This document shows positions 30,531 through 37,035 of a stretch of 37,035 nucleotides of DNA, one piece after another. The position numbers and the translations under genes are program-made. Location: NCBI GenBank assembly GCA_023419315.1, contig JAEZYE010000011.1, positions 1 to 37,035 on the forward strand, read 5' to 3'. The stretch comes from Pseudomonadota bacterium. Its GTDB lineage: Bacteria; Pseudomonadota; Gammaproteobacteria; Xanthomonadales; Xanthomonadaceae. The notes below the pieces were generated by a model that was not told where the DNA came from, did not search any database, and saw only the letters and a list, made by a program, of their open reading frames with translations. Positions within the stretch are counted from its first letter, which is position 1. Every line of letters begins with the position of its first letter.

Positions 30531-32042
30531 TCATTCGCCGCGCTCCAGGCGGGCGATCTCCTCGGCACGGGCTGCGAGAATCAACGCCGCGGCGCGCTCC
30601 TCGTCCAGCCCTTCGATGCCAAACTCGACCACTTCATCGGCGGCCAGGTCGGACAGGTCCTCGCTGGTACGCACGCCGTGGGCGGCCAATGCGTAGGCGG
30701 TTTCCTCGTCCATGCCTTCGAGCGCGAGCAAATCGGCGGCCGGCTGGTTGTCTTCCAGGCCTTCCTCTTCAGCCAGCGCTTCGTTCAACAGTGCATCGCG
30801 TGCGCGGGCGCGCAGCTCTTCGACGATGTCCTCGTCGAAACCCTCCACCGCAAGCAGTTCGCCCACCGGCACGTAGGCGATTTCCTCGACCGTGCTGAAG
30901 CCCTCGCTGACCAGGATGGCGGCGATTTCCTCGTCCACTTCCAGCTTGTCCATGAACAGCTGGCGCGCGACGGCCTGTTCGGCTTCCGACTTGGCGGCAA
31001 CCTGATCCTGCGTCATGACGTTGAGCTGCCAACCGGTCAGCCGGCTCGCCAGGCGCACGTTCTGGCCGCCCTTGCCGATGGCCTGCGCGAGACGTTCTTC
31101 CGCCACCGCGAGATCCATCGAGTGCTTTTCTTCATCGACGATGATCGACTGCACTTCCGCCGGCGCCATCGCATTGATGACGAAGGTGGCCGGATTGTCG
31201 TTCCACAGCACGATGTCGACGCGTTCGCCGTTGAGCTCGTTGGACACCGCCTGTACGCGCGAGCCACGCATGCCGATGCAGGCGCCGATGGGATCGGTCC
31301 GGGTGTCGTGCGCCAGCACGGCAATCTTCGCGCGGTCACCAGGATCACGCGCGCAGGCCTTGATTTCCACCAGGCCCTGGCCGACTTCCGGCACTTCCAG
31401 CTTGAACAGTTCGATCATGAATTCCGGAGCGGCGCGGCTGATGAACAGCTGCGGCCCGCGCGGTTCGGAACGCACGTCGAACAGGTAGCCGCGCACGCGA
31501 TCACCTGCGCGCAGCACATCGCGCGGAATGCCCTTGTCCTTCGGGATGAAGGCTTCCGCGTTGCCACCCAGATCAACATAGATGTTGCCGCGCTCGGCAC
31601 GCTTGACGACACCGGTGACGAGCTCGCCCACACGATCCTTCCACGCATCGACCACCTGCTGGCGCTCGGCTTCGCGCACGCGCTGCACGATCACCTGCTT
31701 GGCGGCCTGCGCGGCAATGCGACCGAAGTCGGGGTTTTCGATCTGCTCTTCGATCCAGTCGCCGACTTCGGCACCGTCGGCTTCATCCACAGCGTCCATC
31801 AGGCGCAACTGGCGATCCGGGGATTCCATCACCACGTCGTCGGCAACGACTTCCCAGCGGCGGAAGGTTTCGTAGCTGCCATCCTTGTGGTCGATCGACA
31901 CGCGGACGGAAACGTCCTGATCCAGGTAACGCTTCTTCGCCGCAGAGGCGAGCGCCGCTTCGATGGCATCGAAAATCACCTCACGCGGCACGCCCTTTTC
32001 GTTGGCGACCGCATCCACCACCAGCAAAAGTTCCTTACTCAT
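30531..32042 (-). CDS. nusA: Transcription elongation/termination factor NusA
   Basis: A 503-residue protein acting on paused RNA polymerase. It has an N-terminal polymerase-binding domain (MSKELLLVVDAVANEKGV), an S1 domain (GVVKRAERGNIYVDLGG, about 137-153), two KH domains (GACIGMRGSRVQAVSNELNG and LAQAIGKGGQNVRLASRLTG), and two acidic C-terminal repeats (EELRARARDAL; LALEGMDEETAYALAAHGV). The presence of both acidic repeats is the gammaproteobacterial form. It begins four bases after the rimP stop. Confidence 0.97.
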   Translation of the reverse strand: MSKELLLVVDAVANEKGVPREVIFDAIEAALASAAKKRYLDQDVSVRVSIDHKDGSYETFRRWEVVADDVVMESPDRQLRLMDAVDEADGAEVGDWIEEQIENPDFGRIAAQAAKQVIVQRVREAERQQVVDAWKDRVGELVTGVVKRAERGNIYVDLGGNAEAFIPKDKGIPRDVLRAGDRVRGYLFDVRSEPRGPQLFISRAAPEFMIELFKLEVPEVGQGLVEIKACARDPGDRAKIAVLAHDTRTDPIGACIGMRGSRVQAVSNELNGERVDIVLWNDNPATFVINAMAPAEVQSIIVDEEKHSMDLAVAEERLAQAIGKGGQNVRLASRLTGWQLNVMTQDQVAAKSEAEQAVARQLFMDKLEVDEEIAAILVSEGFSTVEEIAYVPVGELLAVEGFDEDIVEELRARARDALLNEALAEEEGLEDNQPAADLLALEGMDEETAYALAAHGVRTSEDLSDLAADEVVEFGIEGLDEERAAALILAARAEEIARLERGE

Positions 32043-32045
32043 CGT

Positions 32046-32669
32046 TCACTCCGCGCGCGGCTTGGATGCCGCCGGCTTGTTGGATTGTTGCTTGCCTGTC
32101 TTTGCCGGTGCGGACTTCTTGTCCGCTCCAGCCTGCTTGGAGCCGGCCTTCTTGCCGCCTCCTGATTTGGGTTTTTCCGGCGCCAGGCCGAGGGCCGCCC
32201 AGTCGGGGACCAGCCGCGCCTTGTCGATGTTATCGAAAGCTATCGTCAATTCCGCCCCGTCGACGACAAATACGACCTGCTCACCCTCGACGCGTGCGAT
32301 CACGCCCTGCAGGCGGCGGCGACCGTCCTGCGGCAGGCGCAATACGATCTTGGCCGATTCGCCCTGGTGCCGCACGAAATGCGGCAGCTGGAACAGAGGC
32401 CGGTCGACACCCGGCGAGGACACTTCGAGCGTGTAATTGCTGCTGATCGGATCTTCGACATCCAGCTGCGCGGATACTTCGCGGCTGACCGCCTCGCAAT
32501 CATCGATGTTCACCACGCGGGCGTCGCGCTCTGATTCCTGGACATCGATATACAGGCGCAGCGTGCCGCCGCCCGGCGCGGTCAGGTACTCGATGCCGAG
32601 CAGCTCAAGCCCGAGCGCCTGGACTGTTGGCGCCAGCAGTTCGGAAATTTGAGTGGCCTTGTCGCTCAC
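32046..32669 (-). CDS. rimP: Ribosome maturation factor RimP with basic tail
   Basis: A 207-residue 30S assembly factor. The N-terminal domain (LLAPTVQALGLELLGIEYL, then TLRLYIDV) and VVNIDDCEAVSREVSAQLDVEDP, YTLEVSSPGVDRPL are diagnostic; the C-terminal Sm-like fold ends about residue 160. Beyond lies a Lys/Ala/Ser-rich extension of about 45 residues (GGGKKAGSKQAGADKKSAPA), absent from the about 150-residue E. coli protein. The start is GTG 32669, with AAGG upstream; no ATG is suitable. It lies directly after the tRNA terminator. Confidence 0.94.
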   Translation of the reverse strand: MSDKATQISELLAPTVQALGLELLGIEYLTAPGGGTLRLYIDVQESERDARVVNIDDCEAVSREVSAQLDVEDPISSNYTLEVSSPGVDRPLFQLPHFVRHQGESAKIVLRLPQDGRRRLQGVIARVEGEQVVFVVDGAELTIAFDNIDKARLVPDWAALGLAPEKPKSGGGKKAGSKQAGADKKSAPAKTGKQQSNKPAASKPRAE

Positions 32670-32703
32670 GGAATGACCTTCGACGTAACGGAATGCGGAT
32701 GAC

Positions 32704-32735
32704 AAAAACAACAAGGGGCCCGATGGGCCCCTTGT
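32704..32735 (-). terminator. Terminator between tRNA-fMet and rimP
   Basis: ACAAGGGGCCC (32711-32721), loop GAT, GGGCCCCTTGT (32725-32735): an 11-bp stem, and on the minus strand it is followed by a T-rich tail (complement of 32704-32710). It separates the tRNA from rimP by partial termination, as between metY and rimP in E. coli. No separate rimP promoter is visible in the 42 bases left. Confidence 0.85.
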
Positions 32736-32838
32736 CCGATAACGCTGGATTCCGGTGTGAAAGCGGGAACATGCGCTTTCACGTGCCCGAGCCATGGAAG
32801 CGGAAGCCTTGAACAAAGGCTTCCCATTCCGGAAAGCT

Positions 32839-32915
32839 TGGTAGCGGGGGCAGGATTTGAACCTGCGACCTTCGGGTTATGAGCCCGACGAGCTGCCAGA
32901 CTGCTCCACCCCGCA
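32839..32915 (-). tRNA. Initiator tRNA-fMet (CAU)
   Basis: A 77-base tRNA with encoded CCA (32839-32841). All four arms fold: acceptor 32909-32915/32843-32849, D stem GAGC/GCTC, anticodon arm TCGGGCTCATAACCCGA (32872-32888), T stem GCAGG/CCTGC with loop TTCAAAT. CAT anticodon with three consecutive G-C pairs (GGG/CCC) is the initiator mark. Position 1 is T and position 72 is T, so 1:72 is unpaired, as initiators require, though E. coli has C1/A72. The location ahead of rimP-nusA-infB is that of E. coli metY. Confidence 0.96.
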
Positions 32916-32926
32916 GCAGAAGCGGA

Positions 32927-32955
32927 ATTATGACGATGTCCGGCGTTTCTGGCAA
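32927..32955 (-). promoter_or_regulatory. tRNA-fMet promoter
   Basis: On the minus strand TTGCCA (complement 32950-32955) and CATAAT (complement 32927-32932) are 17 bases apart. This puts the start point about five bases before the tRNA, in the gap after nuoN. It could also drive rimP-pnp by read-through of the following terminator. Confidence 0.75.
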
Positions 32956-32977
32956 GCCCCGGACTGAAAAATCGTCA
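32931..32977. promoter_or_regulatory. Nested inverted repeat over nuoN stop and tRNA promoter
   Basis: Outer arms TGACGAT/ATCGTCA (32931-32937 and 32971-32977) and inner arms GTCCGG/CCGGAC (32938-32943 and 32959-32964) are both perfect, with an asymmetric bulge between 32965 and 32970. The structure includes the nuoN stop codon, and the -35 box of the tRNA promoter lies in its loop. It could end nuo transcription. There is no T-run. Confidence 0.5.
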
Positions 32978-34435
32978 GGCGAACGCGGCCTGGCACCAGT
33001 CCATGATCGGGCTCCAGAACAGGCCCAGGCCCAGCAGCGCCAGCGCATTGATCGAGAACACCGCCTGCAGCGCGCCGCCGCGCACGGTCACCGGCTCGCC
33101 GGACGGCTGGTCGAAGTACATGACCTTGATCACGCGCAGGTAGTAGAACGCGCCGATCACCGCGAACACCACGCCCACGATCGCCAGCCACATCAGATCG
33201 GCCTCGACCGCCGCGCGCAGCACCGCGACCTTGGCCCAGAAGCCCAGCAGCACCGGCACGCCCGCCAGCGAGGCCATGATCAGCAGCACCATCCCCGCCA
33301 TCCACGGACTGCGTGCGTTGAGGCCGCGGAAATCCTCGATGCGGTCGGCTTCGAACCCCTGCCGCGCCAGCAGCACGATCGCGCCGAAGCCGGCGACCGA
33401 CATGATCGCGTAGCTGATCGCGTAGAACAGCGCCGCCGCATAGCCTTCGCTGCCGCCGGCCGCCAGGCCGAGGAACATGAAGCCCACGTGCGAGATGGTC
33501 GAATACGCCAGCATGCGCTTGAGGTTGGACTGCGCGATCGCGAACAGGTTGCCCACCGCCAGCGAGGCCGCCGCCAGCACGGCCAGCAGCAGCTGCACCT
33601 GCTCGTAGTTCGGTCCCAGCGCGATGTCGAGCATGCGCCAACTCATGCCGAAGGCCGCGATCTTCGGCGCCGAGCCGATGAACAACGTGATCGGGGTCGG
33701 CGCGCCGTGGTAGGCGTCGGGCAGCCACATGTGGAAAGGCGCCGCGCCGAACTTGAACGCGATGCCCACCACCACGAACACCGTGCCGGTCAGCAGCAGG
33801 GTGCGGTCCGCGCCGTCGACGGCATAGGCGGCGTCGCGGATGGCGGCCAGGTCGAGCGTGCCGGTGGCGCCGTAGACCAGGGTCATGCCGTAGAGCAGCA
33901 GGCCCGAGGCCAGCGAGCCGAGCACGAAATACTTCATCGCCGCCTCGGAGGCCAGCGGGCTGTCGCGATCGGTGGCGACCAGCGCGTAGGAGCACAGCGC
34001 CAGCAGCTCGAGGCCGACGTAGACCATGGTCATGCTGCCGGCCGAGACCAGCAGCATCATGCCGGCCACCGCGAACAGCACCAGCACCGACACCTCGCCC
34101 TTGTACAGCCCGCGCTCGCGCAGGAACGGCCAGATGTAGGCCATCGCCAGCGCGCTCACGCCCAGCAGCACCAGCTTCATCACGTCCGCGCCCTCGTCGC
34201 GCACGAACATGCCCGACAGCACGGTGCCCTGCCCGCCCACGTCGAACCAGACCAGGGCCGCGGCCGCAACCAGCATGGCGATCGCCAGCGCGTGGGTCAG
34301 CACCCGCCGGCGCTCGTCCAGGAACAGGTCCAGCATCAGCAGCGCGAACGCGCCGAAGACCACCAGCAGCTCGGGCGCCATCGGCGCGAGCTCGGCGAAG
34401 GTGCGTACGGGAGGGTGCATCATCGCGGTCGTCAT
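32975..34435 (-). CDS. nuoN: NADH-quinone oxidoreductase subunit N
   Basis: A proton-pumping antiporter-like membrane subunit of complex I, about 486 residues, with some 14 hydrophobic helices. Typical parts are GMMLLVSAGSMTMVYVGLEL, YFVLGSLASGLLLYGMTLVYG, FKFGAAPFHMWLPDAYHGAP and LKRMLAYSTISHVGFMFLGL. The start is placed at ATG 34435; an in-frame ATG at 34447 abuts AAGGA and is possible. A GGCGGCC/GGCCGCC hairpin (34453-34471) stands in the 67-base gap after nuoM. Last gene of the nuo run; its stop is inside the nested repeat. Confidence 0.95.
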   Translation of the reverse strand: MTTAMMHPPVRTFAELAPMAPELLVVFGAFALLMLDLFLDERRRVLTHALAIAMLVAAAALVWFDVGGQGTVLSGMFVRDEGADVMKLVLLGVSALAMAYIWPFLRERGLYKGEVSVLVLFAVAGMMLLVSAGSMTMVYVGLELLALCSYALVATDRDSPLASEAAMKYFVLGSLASGLLLYGMTLVYGATGTLDLAAIRDAAYAVDGADRTLLLTGTVFVVVGIAFKFGAAPFHMWLPDAYHGAPTPITLFIGSAPKIAAFGMSWRMLDIALGPNYEQVQLLLAVLAAASLAVGNLFAIAQSNLKRMLAYSTISHVGFMFLGLAAGGSEGYAAALFYAISYAIMSVAGFGAIVLLARQGFEADRIEDFRGLNARSPWMAGMVLLIMASLAGVPVLLGFWAKVAVLRAAVEADLMWLAIVGVVFAVIGAFYYLRVIKVMYFDQPSGEPVTVRGGALQAVFSINALALLGLGLFWSPIMDWCQAAFA

Positions 34436-34502
34436 CACTTCATGCATTCCTTGGCGGCCACGCGGGCCGCCCTGTCTCCACCCTCGAAACGGCGGGCCGG
34501 GC

Positions 34503-36017
34503 TCACAGCTTGCTCGCCGAGATGTGGGCGGCCAGTTCGGCGATCGCCGGGTCCATCAGGTCGATCAGCGGCTTGGGGTACACGCCGATGGCGATGGTGC
34601 CTACCGCGAACACCCCCAGCACAATCCACTCGCGCGCGTTGATGTCCTCGAGCTCGGCGACGTGCACGTTGCCCACCTCGCCGAACATCACCCGCTTCAC
34701 CAGCCACAGCGAATAGCCCGCGCCGATGATCAGGGTGAGCGCCGCGGTGAAGGCGATCATCGGATGGTGCTGGAAGCTGGCCAGGACCACCATGAATTCG
34801 CCGACGAAACCCGAGGTGCCCGGCAGGCCGGAGTTGGCCATCGCGAACAGCACCATGAAGAAGGTGAACCAGGGCATGACGTTCGCAACGCCGCCGTAGT
34901 CGCGGATCATGCGCGTGTGCATGCGGTCGTACAGCACGCCCACGCAGGAGAACATGGCGCCGGAAATGAAGCCGTGCGAGATCATCTGCACCATCGCGCC
35001 CTGCAGGCCGAGGCGCGCCGCGTCCTCACCGCCACCCACGTCGCGCATCAGCGAGAAGGCGATGAAGGTGCCCAGGGTCACGAAGCCCATGTGCGAGACC
35101 GACGAGTATGCGATCAGCTTCTTCATGTCCTCCTGGACCAGCGCCACCAGGCCCACGTACACCACCGCGATCAGCGACAGCGCGATCACCAGCCAGGCCC
35201 ACTCGTGGCCGGCGTCGGGCGTGATCGGCAGGCTGAAGCGCAGGAACCCGTAGCCGCCGATCTTCAGCATGATCGCCGCCAGGATCACCGAACCGCCGGT
35301 GGGCGCTTCGACGTGCGCGTCCGGCAGCCAGGTGTGCACCGGGAACATCGGCACCTTCACCGCGAAGGCGGCCAGGAAGGCGAAGAACAGCCACATCTGC
35401 TCGCTGGCAGTCAGGCGCAGCGCGTACAGGTCCGGCAGCTGCCAGCTGCCCGCCTTCAGGTACAGGTAGATCAGGCCGACCAGCATGAAGATCGAGCCCA
35501 GGAACGTGTACAGGAAGAACTTGATCGACGCGTACACGCGCCGCGGGCCGCCCCAGACGCCGATGATGATGAACATCGGGATCAGCATGGCCTCGAAGAA
35601 CACGTAGAACAGCAGTGCGTCCACGGCCGAGAACACGCCGATCATCAGGCCCTCGAGGATCAGCAGCGCGCCGTAGTACTGGCTCACGCGGCGGTCGATC
35701 GAGGTCCACGCGCCGATCAGCACCAGCGCGGTGGTCAGCGCGGTGAGGATGATCAGCGCGATCGAGATGCCGTCCACGCCCAGGTGGTACTGGATGTCGT
35801 AGGCCGGGATCCACTCGCGCCGCTCGAGGAACTGCATGCCGGTCGCGGCGTAATCGAAGCCGGTGAACAGCGGCAGGCTCAGCAGGAACACCGCCAGCGC
35901 CACGGCTAGCGACAGCCAGCGTGCGCCGGAGGCGCGCTTGTCGCCGAGCGCGAGCACGGCGGCACCGCCGAAGATCGGCAGCCAGATCAGGAGACTCAGG
36001 AGGGGCCAGTTCTGCAC
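34503..36017 (-). CDS. nuoM: NADH-quinone oxidoreductase subunit M
   Basis: A complex I antiporter-like subunit, 504 residues, with about 14 helices. Conserved features are YHLGVDGISIALIILTALTT, FYVFFEAMLIPMFIIIGVWG with the key Glu, AFAVKVPMFPVHTWLPDAHV with the helix-7 Lys, LVQEDMKKLIAYSSVSHMGF, and ANSGLPGTSGFVGEF. It starts with GTG 36017, four bases after the nuoL stop. No other start fits the family N-terminus. Third positions are almost all G or C. Confidence 0.97.
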   Translation of the reverse strand: MQNWPLLSLLIWLPIFGGAAVLALGDKRASGARWLSLAVALAVFLLSLPLFTGFDYAATGMQFLERREWIPAYDIQYHLGVDGISIALIILTALTTALVLIGAWTSIDRRVSQYYGALLILEGLMIGVFSAVDALLFYVFFEAMLIPMFIIIGVWGGPRRVYASIKFFLYTFLGSIFMLVGLIYLYLKAGSWQLPDLYALRLTASEQMWLFFAFLAAFAVKVPMFPVHTWLPDAHVEAPTGGSVILAAIMLKIGGYGFLRFSLPITPDAGHEWAWLVIALSLIAVVYVGLVALVQEDMKKLIAYSSVSHMGFVTLGTFIAFSLMRDVGGGEDAARLGLQGAMVQMISHGFISGAMFSCVGVLYDRMHTRMIRDYGGVANVMPWFTFFMVLFAMANSGLPGTSGFVGEFMVVLASFQHHPMIAFTAALTLIIGAGYSLWLVKRVMFGEVGNVHVAELEDINAREWIVLGVFAVGTIAIGVYPKPLIDLMDPAIAELAAHISASKL

Positions 36018-36021
36018 GGTG

Positions 36022-37035
36022 TCAGGTCCAATGGCGGATCAGCACGGCCAGGAGCACGATCAGGCCGACGATCATCGCGAATGCGTAGTGGTAGAGGTAT
36101 CCGGTCTGCATGCGGCGGATCAGCCCGGCGCTGAAATCCACCAGCCTGGCGGCGCCGTTGACGAACACGCCGTCGATGAGCTTGCTGTCGACCTCGCGCG
36201 AGCCGCGGCCCAGCAGCAGGCCGCCGCCGGCGAAACCCTTGATCCACAGGTCGTCGAAGCCGTACTTGTTCTCGAGCACGCGGATCGGGCCGCGCAGCGC
36301 ATGCGCCACCTTCGGCGCCAGCTCGGGCCGCCACACGTACATCAGGGTCGCGAGCAGGAAGCCCGCCACGGTCAGCCAGAACGCCGGGGTGATGAAGCCA
36401 TGCAGCGCGAAGGCGATCGGCCCGTGCCACAGGTTCTCCCTGAGTTCGGCCATCACGTCGTTGGCGGCCAGCACCTCGATGGCGCCGGCGAAGAACGGCG
36501 TGGTGTCGTCGTGGCCGGCCCAGTCGGTGCCGAACAGCATCGGGCCCGCGGTGAAGAAGCCGACCAGGATCGACGGGATCGCCAGCAGCACCAGCGGCAG
36601 GGTCACCACCCAGGGCGACTCGTGCGGCTCGTGCACGCCGTGGTGGTCGTCGTGCGCGTGGTGGCCGTGGGCATCCAGGTGCGAGGGCTCGTGCCGCGTT
36701 TCCTGGCCTAGCGGGCCGTGCTGCTCCTGCGGATGCGTCTGCGCCGCCTCGCGGAAGCGCTCGCGTCCGAAATAGGTCAGGTACAGCAGGCGGAAGCTGT
36801 AGAACGAGGTGACGAACGCGCCCAGCAGGACCGCCCAGTAGCCGTAGCTGCCGATCCAGCCGCGGCCATCGGCCGCATGCTTGGCCGCCTCGATGATCGT
36901 GTCCTTGGAGTAGTAGCCGCTGAAGAACGGCGTGGCCACCAGCGCCAGCGTGCCGATGACGGTGGTCCAGAACGTGATCGGCATGTACTTGCGCAGGCCG
37001 CCCATCTTGCGCATGTCCTGCTCGTGGTGCATGCC
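36022..37035 (-). CDS. nuoL: NADH-quinone oxidoreductase subunit L, C-terminal part
   Basis: The frame enters from the right edge and ends at TGA 36022-36024, covering about 337 C-terminal residues of a protein normally about 650-700 long. YMPITFWTTVIGTLALVATP, FFSGYYSKDTIIE and FVTSFYSFRLLYLTYFG are typical of NuoL after its middle helices. A loop of about 40 residues is very rich in His (36622-36693: ten His in 24 residues, HGHHAHDDHHGVHEPH). The lateral helix and last helices follow (VGLIVLLAVLIRHWT). The 5' part lies outside the window. Confidence 0.95.
   Translation of the reverse strand, partial: GMHHEQDMRKMGGLRKYMPITFWTTVIGTLALVATPFFSGYYSKDTIIEAAKHAADGRGWIGSYGYWAVLLGAFVTSFYSFRLLYLTYFGRERFREAAQTHPQEQHGPLGQETRHEPSHLDAHGHHAHDDHHGVHEPHESPWVVTLPLVLLAIPSILVGFFTAGPMLFGTDWAGHDDTTPFFAGAIEVLAANDVMAELRENLWHGPIAFALHGFITPAFWLTVAGFLLATLMYVWRPELAPKVAHALRGPIRVLENKYGFDDLWIKGFAGGGLLLGRGSREVDSKLIDGVFVNGAARLVDFSAGLIRRMQTGYLYHYAFAMIVGLIVLLAVLIRHWT

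Overview
The window looks like a chromosomal segment of a high-GC gammaproteobacterium of the Lysobacteraceae (Xanthomonadaceae), for example Lysobacter, Luteimonas, Pseudoxanthomonas or a relative. The clues are a nuoL-nuoM-nuoN / initiator-tRNA / rimP-nusA-infB-rbfA-truB-rpsO-pnp run, an Oar-like TonB-dependent receptor with a carboxypeptidase-type N-terminal domain, an XAC0095-like small protein, and a class III phaE-phaC pair. The genus is inferred from gene content and protein style; no database was searched.

Left part (1-12.2 kb, accessory). The first 1.6 kb has lower GC. It holds two overlapping unknown genes, a 5'-truncated phage terminase remnant, and hairpins with a 29-codon ORF resembling the leaders seen next to P4/ash-type elements, ahead of an XAC0095-like gene. 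A compact arsenic operon follows (arsR-arsI-arsC-acr3-arsN2), with its promoter and a 26-bp palindromic operator over the arsR start codon. Next, on the minus strand, come a large orphan TonB-dependent receptor, a 0.6-kb stretch without a convincing gene and a small zinc-ribbon membrane protein. On the plus strand follow a TetR regulator with an FAD oxidoreductase and a histone H1-like Lys/Ala-rich protein.

Middle part (12.3-23.2 kb). A minus-strand operon encodes PHB synthase (phaE-phaC) and runs on into DUF5329, PspC and a HERAH-motif membrane protein. PhaE has an unusual histone-like tail. pssA and a divergent bdhA (3-hydroxybutyrate dehydrogenase)-GNAT pair are next, so synthesis and use of PHB lie side by side. 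Between the convergent GNAT and NUDIX genes there is a two-copy 112-bp direct repeat; each copy has a perfect DnaA box TTATCCACA and a TCCACA-N5-TGTGGA inverted repeat. Then come a DUF1800-DUF1501 pair and a convergent NAD-dependent epimerase with a Tat signal.

Right part (23.5-37.0 kb, core, all minus strand). In transcription order this is nuoL (cut by the window end), nuoM, nuoN, tRNA-fMet with its own promoter and terminator, then rimP-nusA-infB-rbfA-truB-rpsO-pnp, the same order as the E. coli metY-nusA-infB operon. It links respiratory complex I, initiator tRNA, transcription elongation, ribosome maturation, translation initiation and RNA decay.

The best candidates for something undescribed are the DnaA-box twin repeat at 17775-18056, the histone-tailed PhaE and the phage-relic leader region at 1.1-1.6 kb. 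No transposase, CRISPR array or complete prophage was seen.
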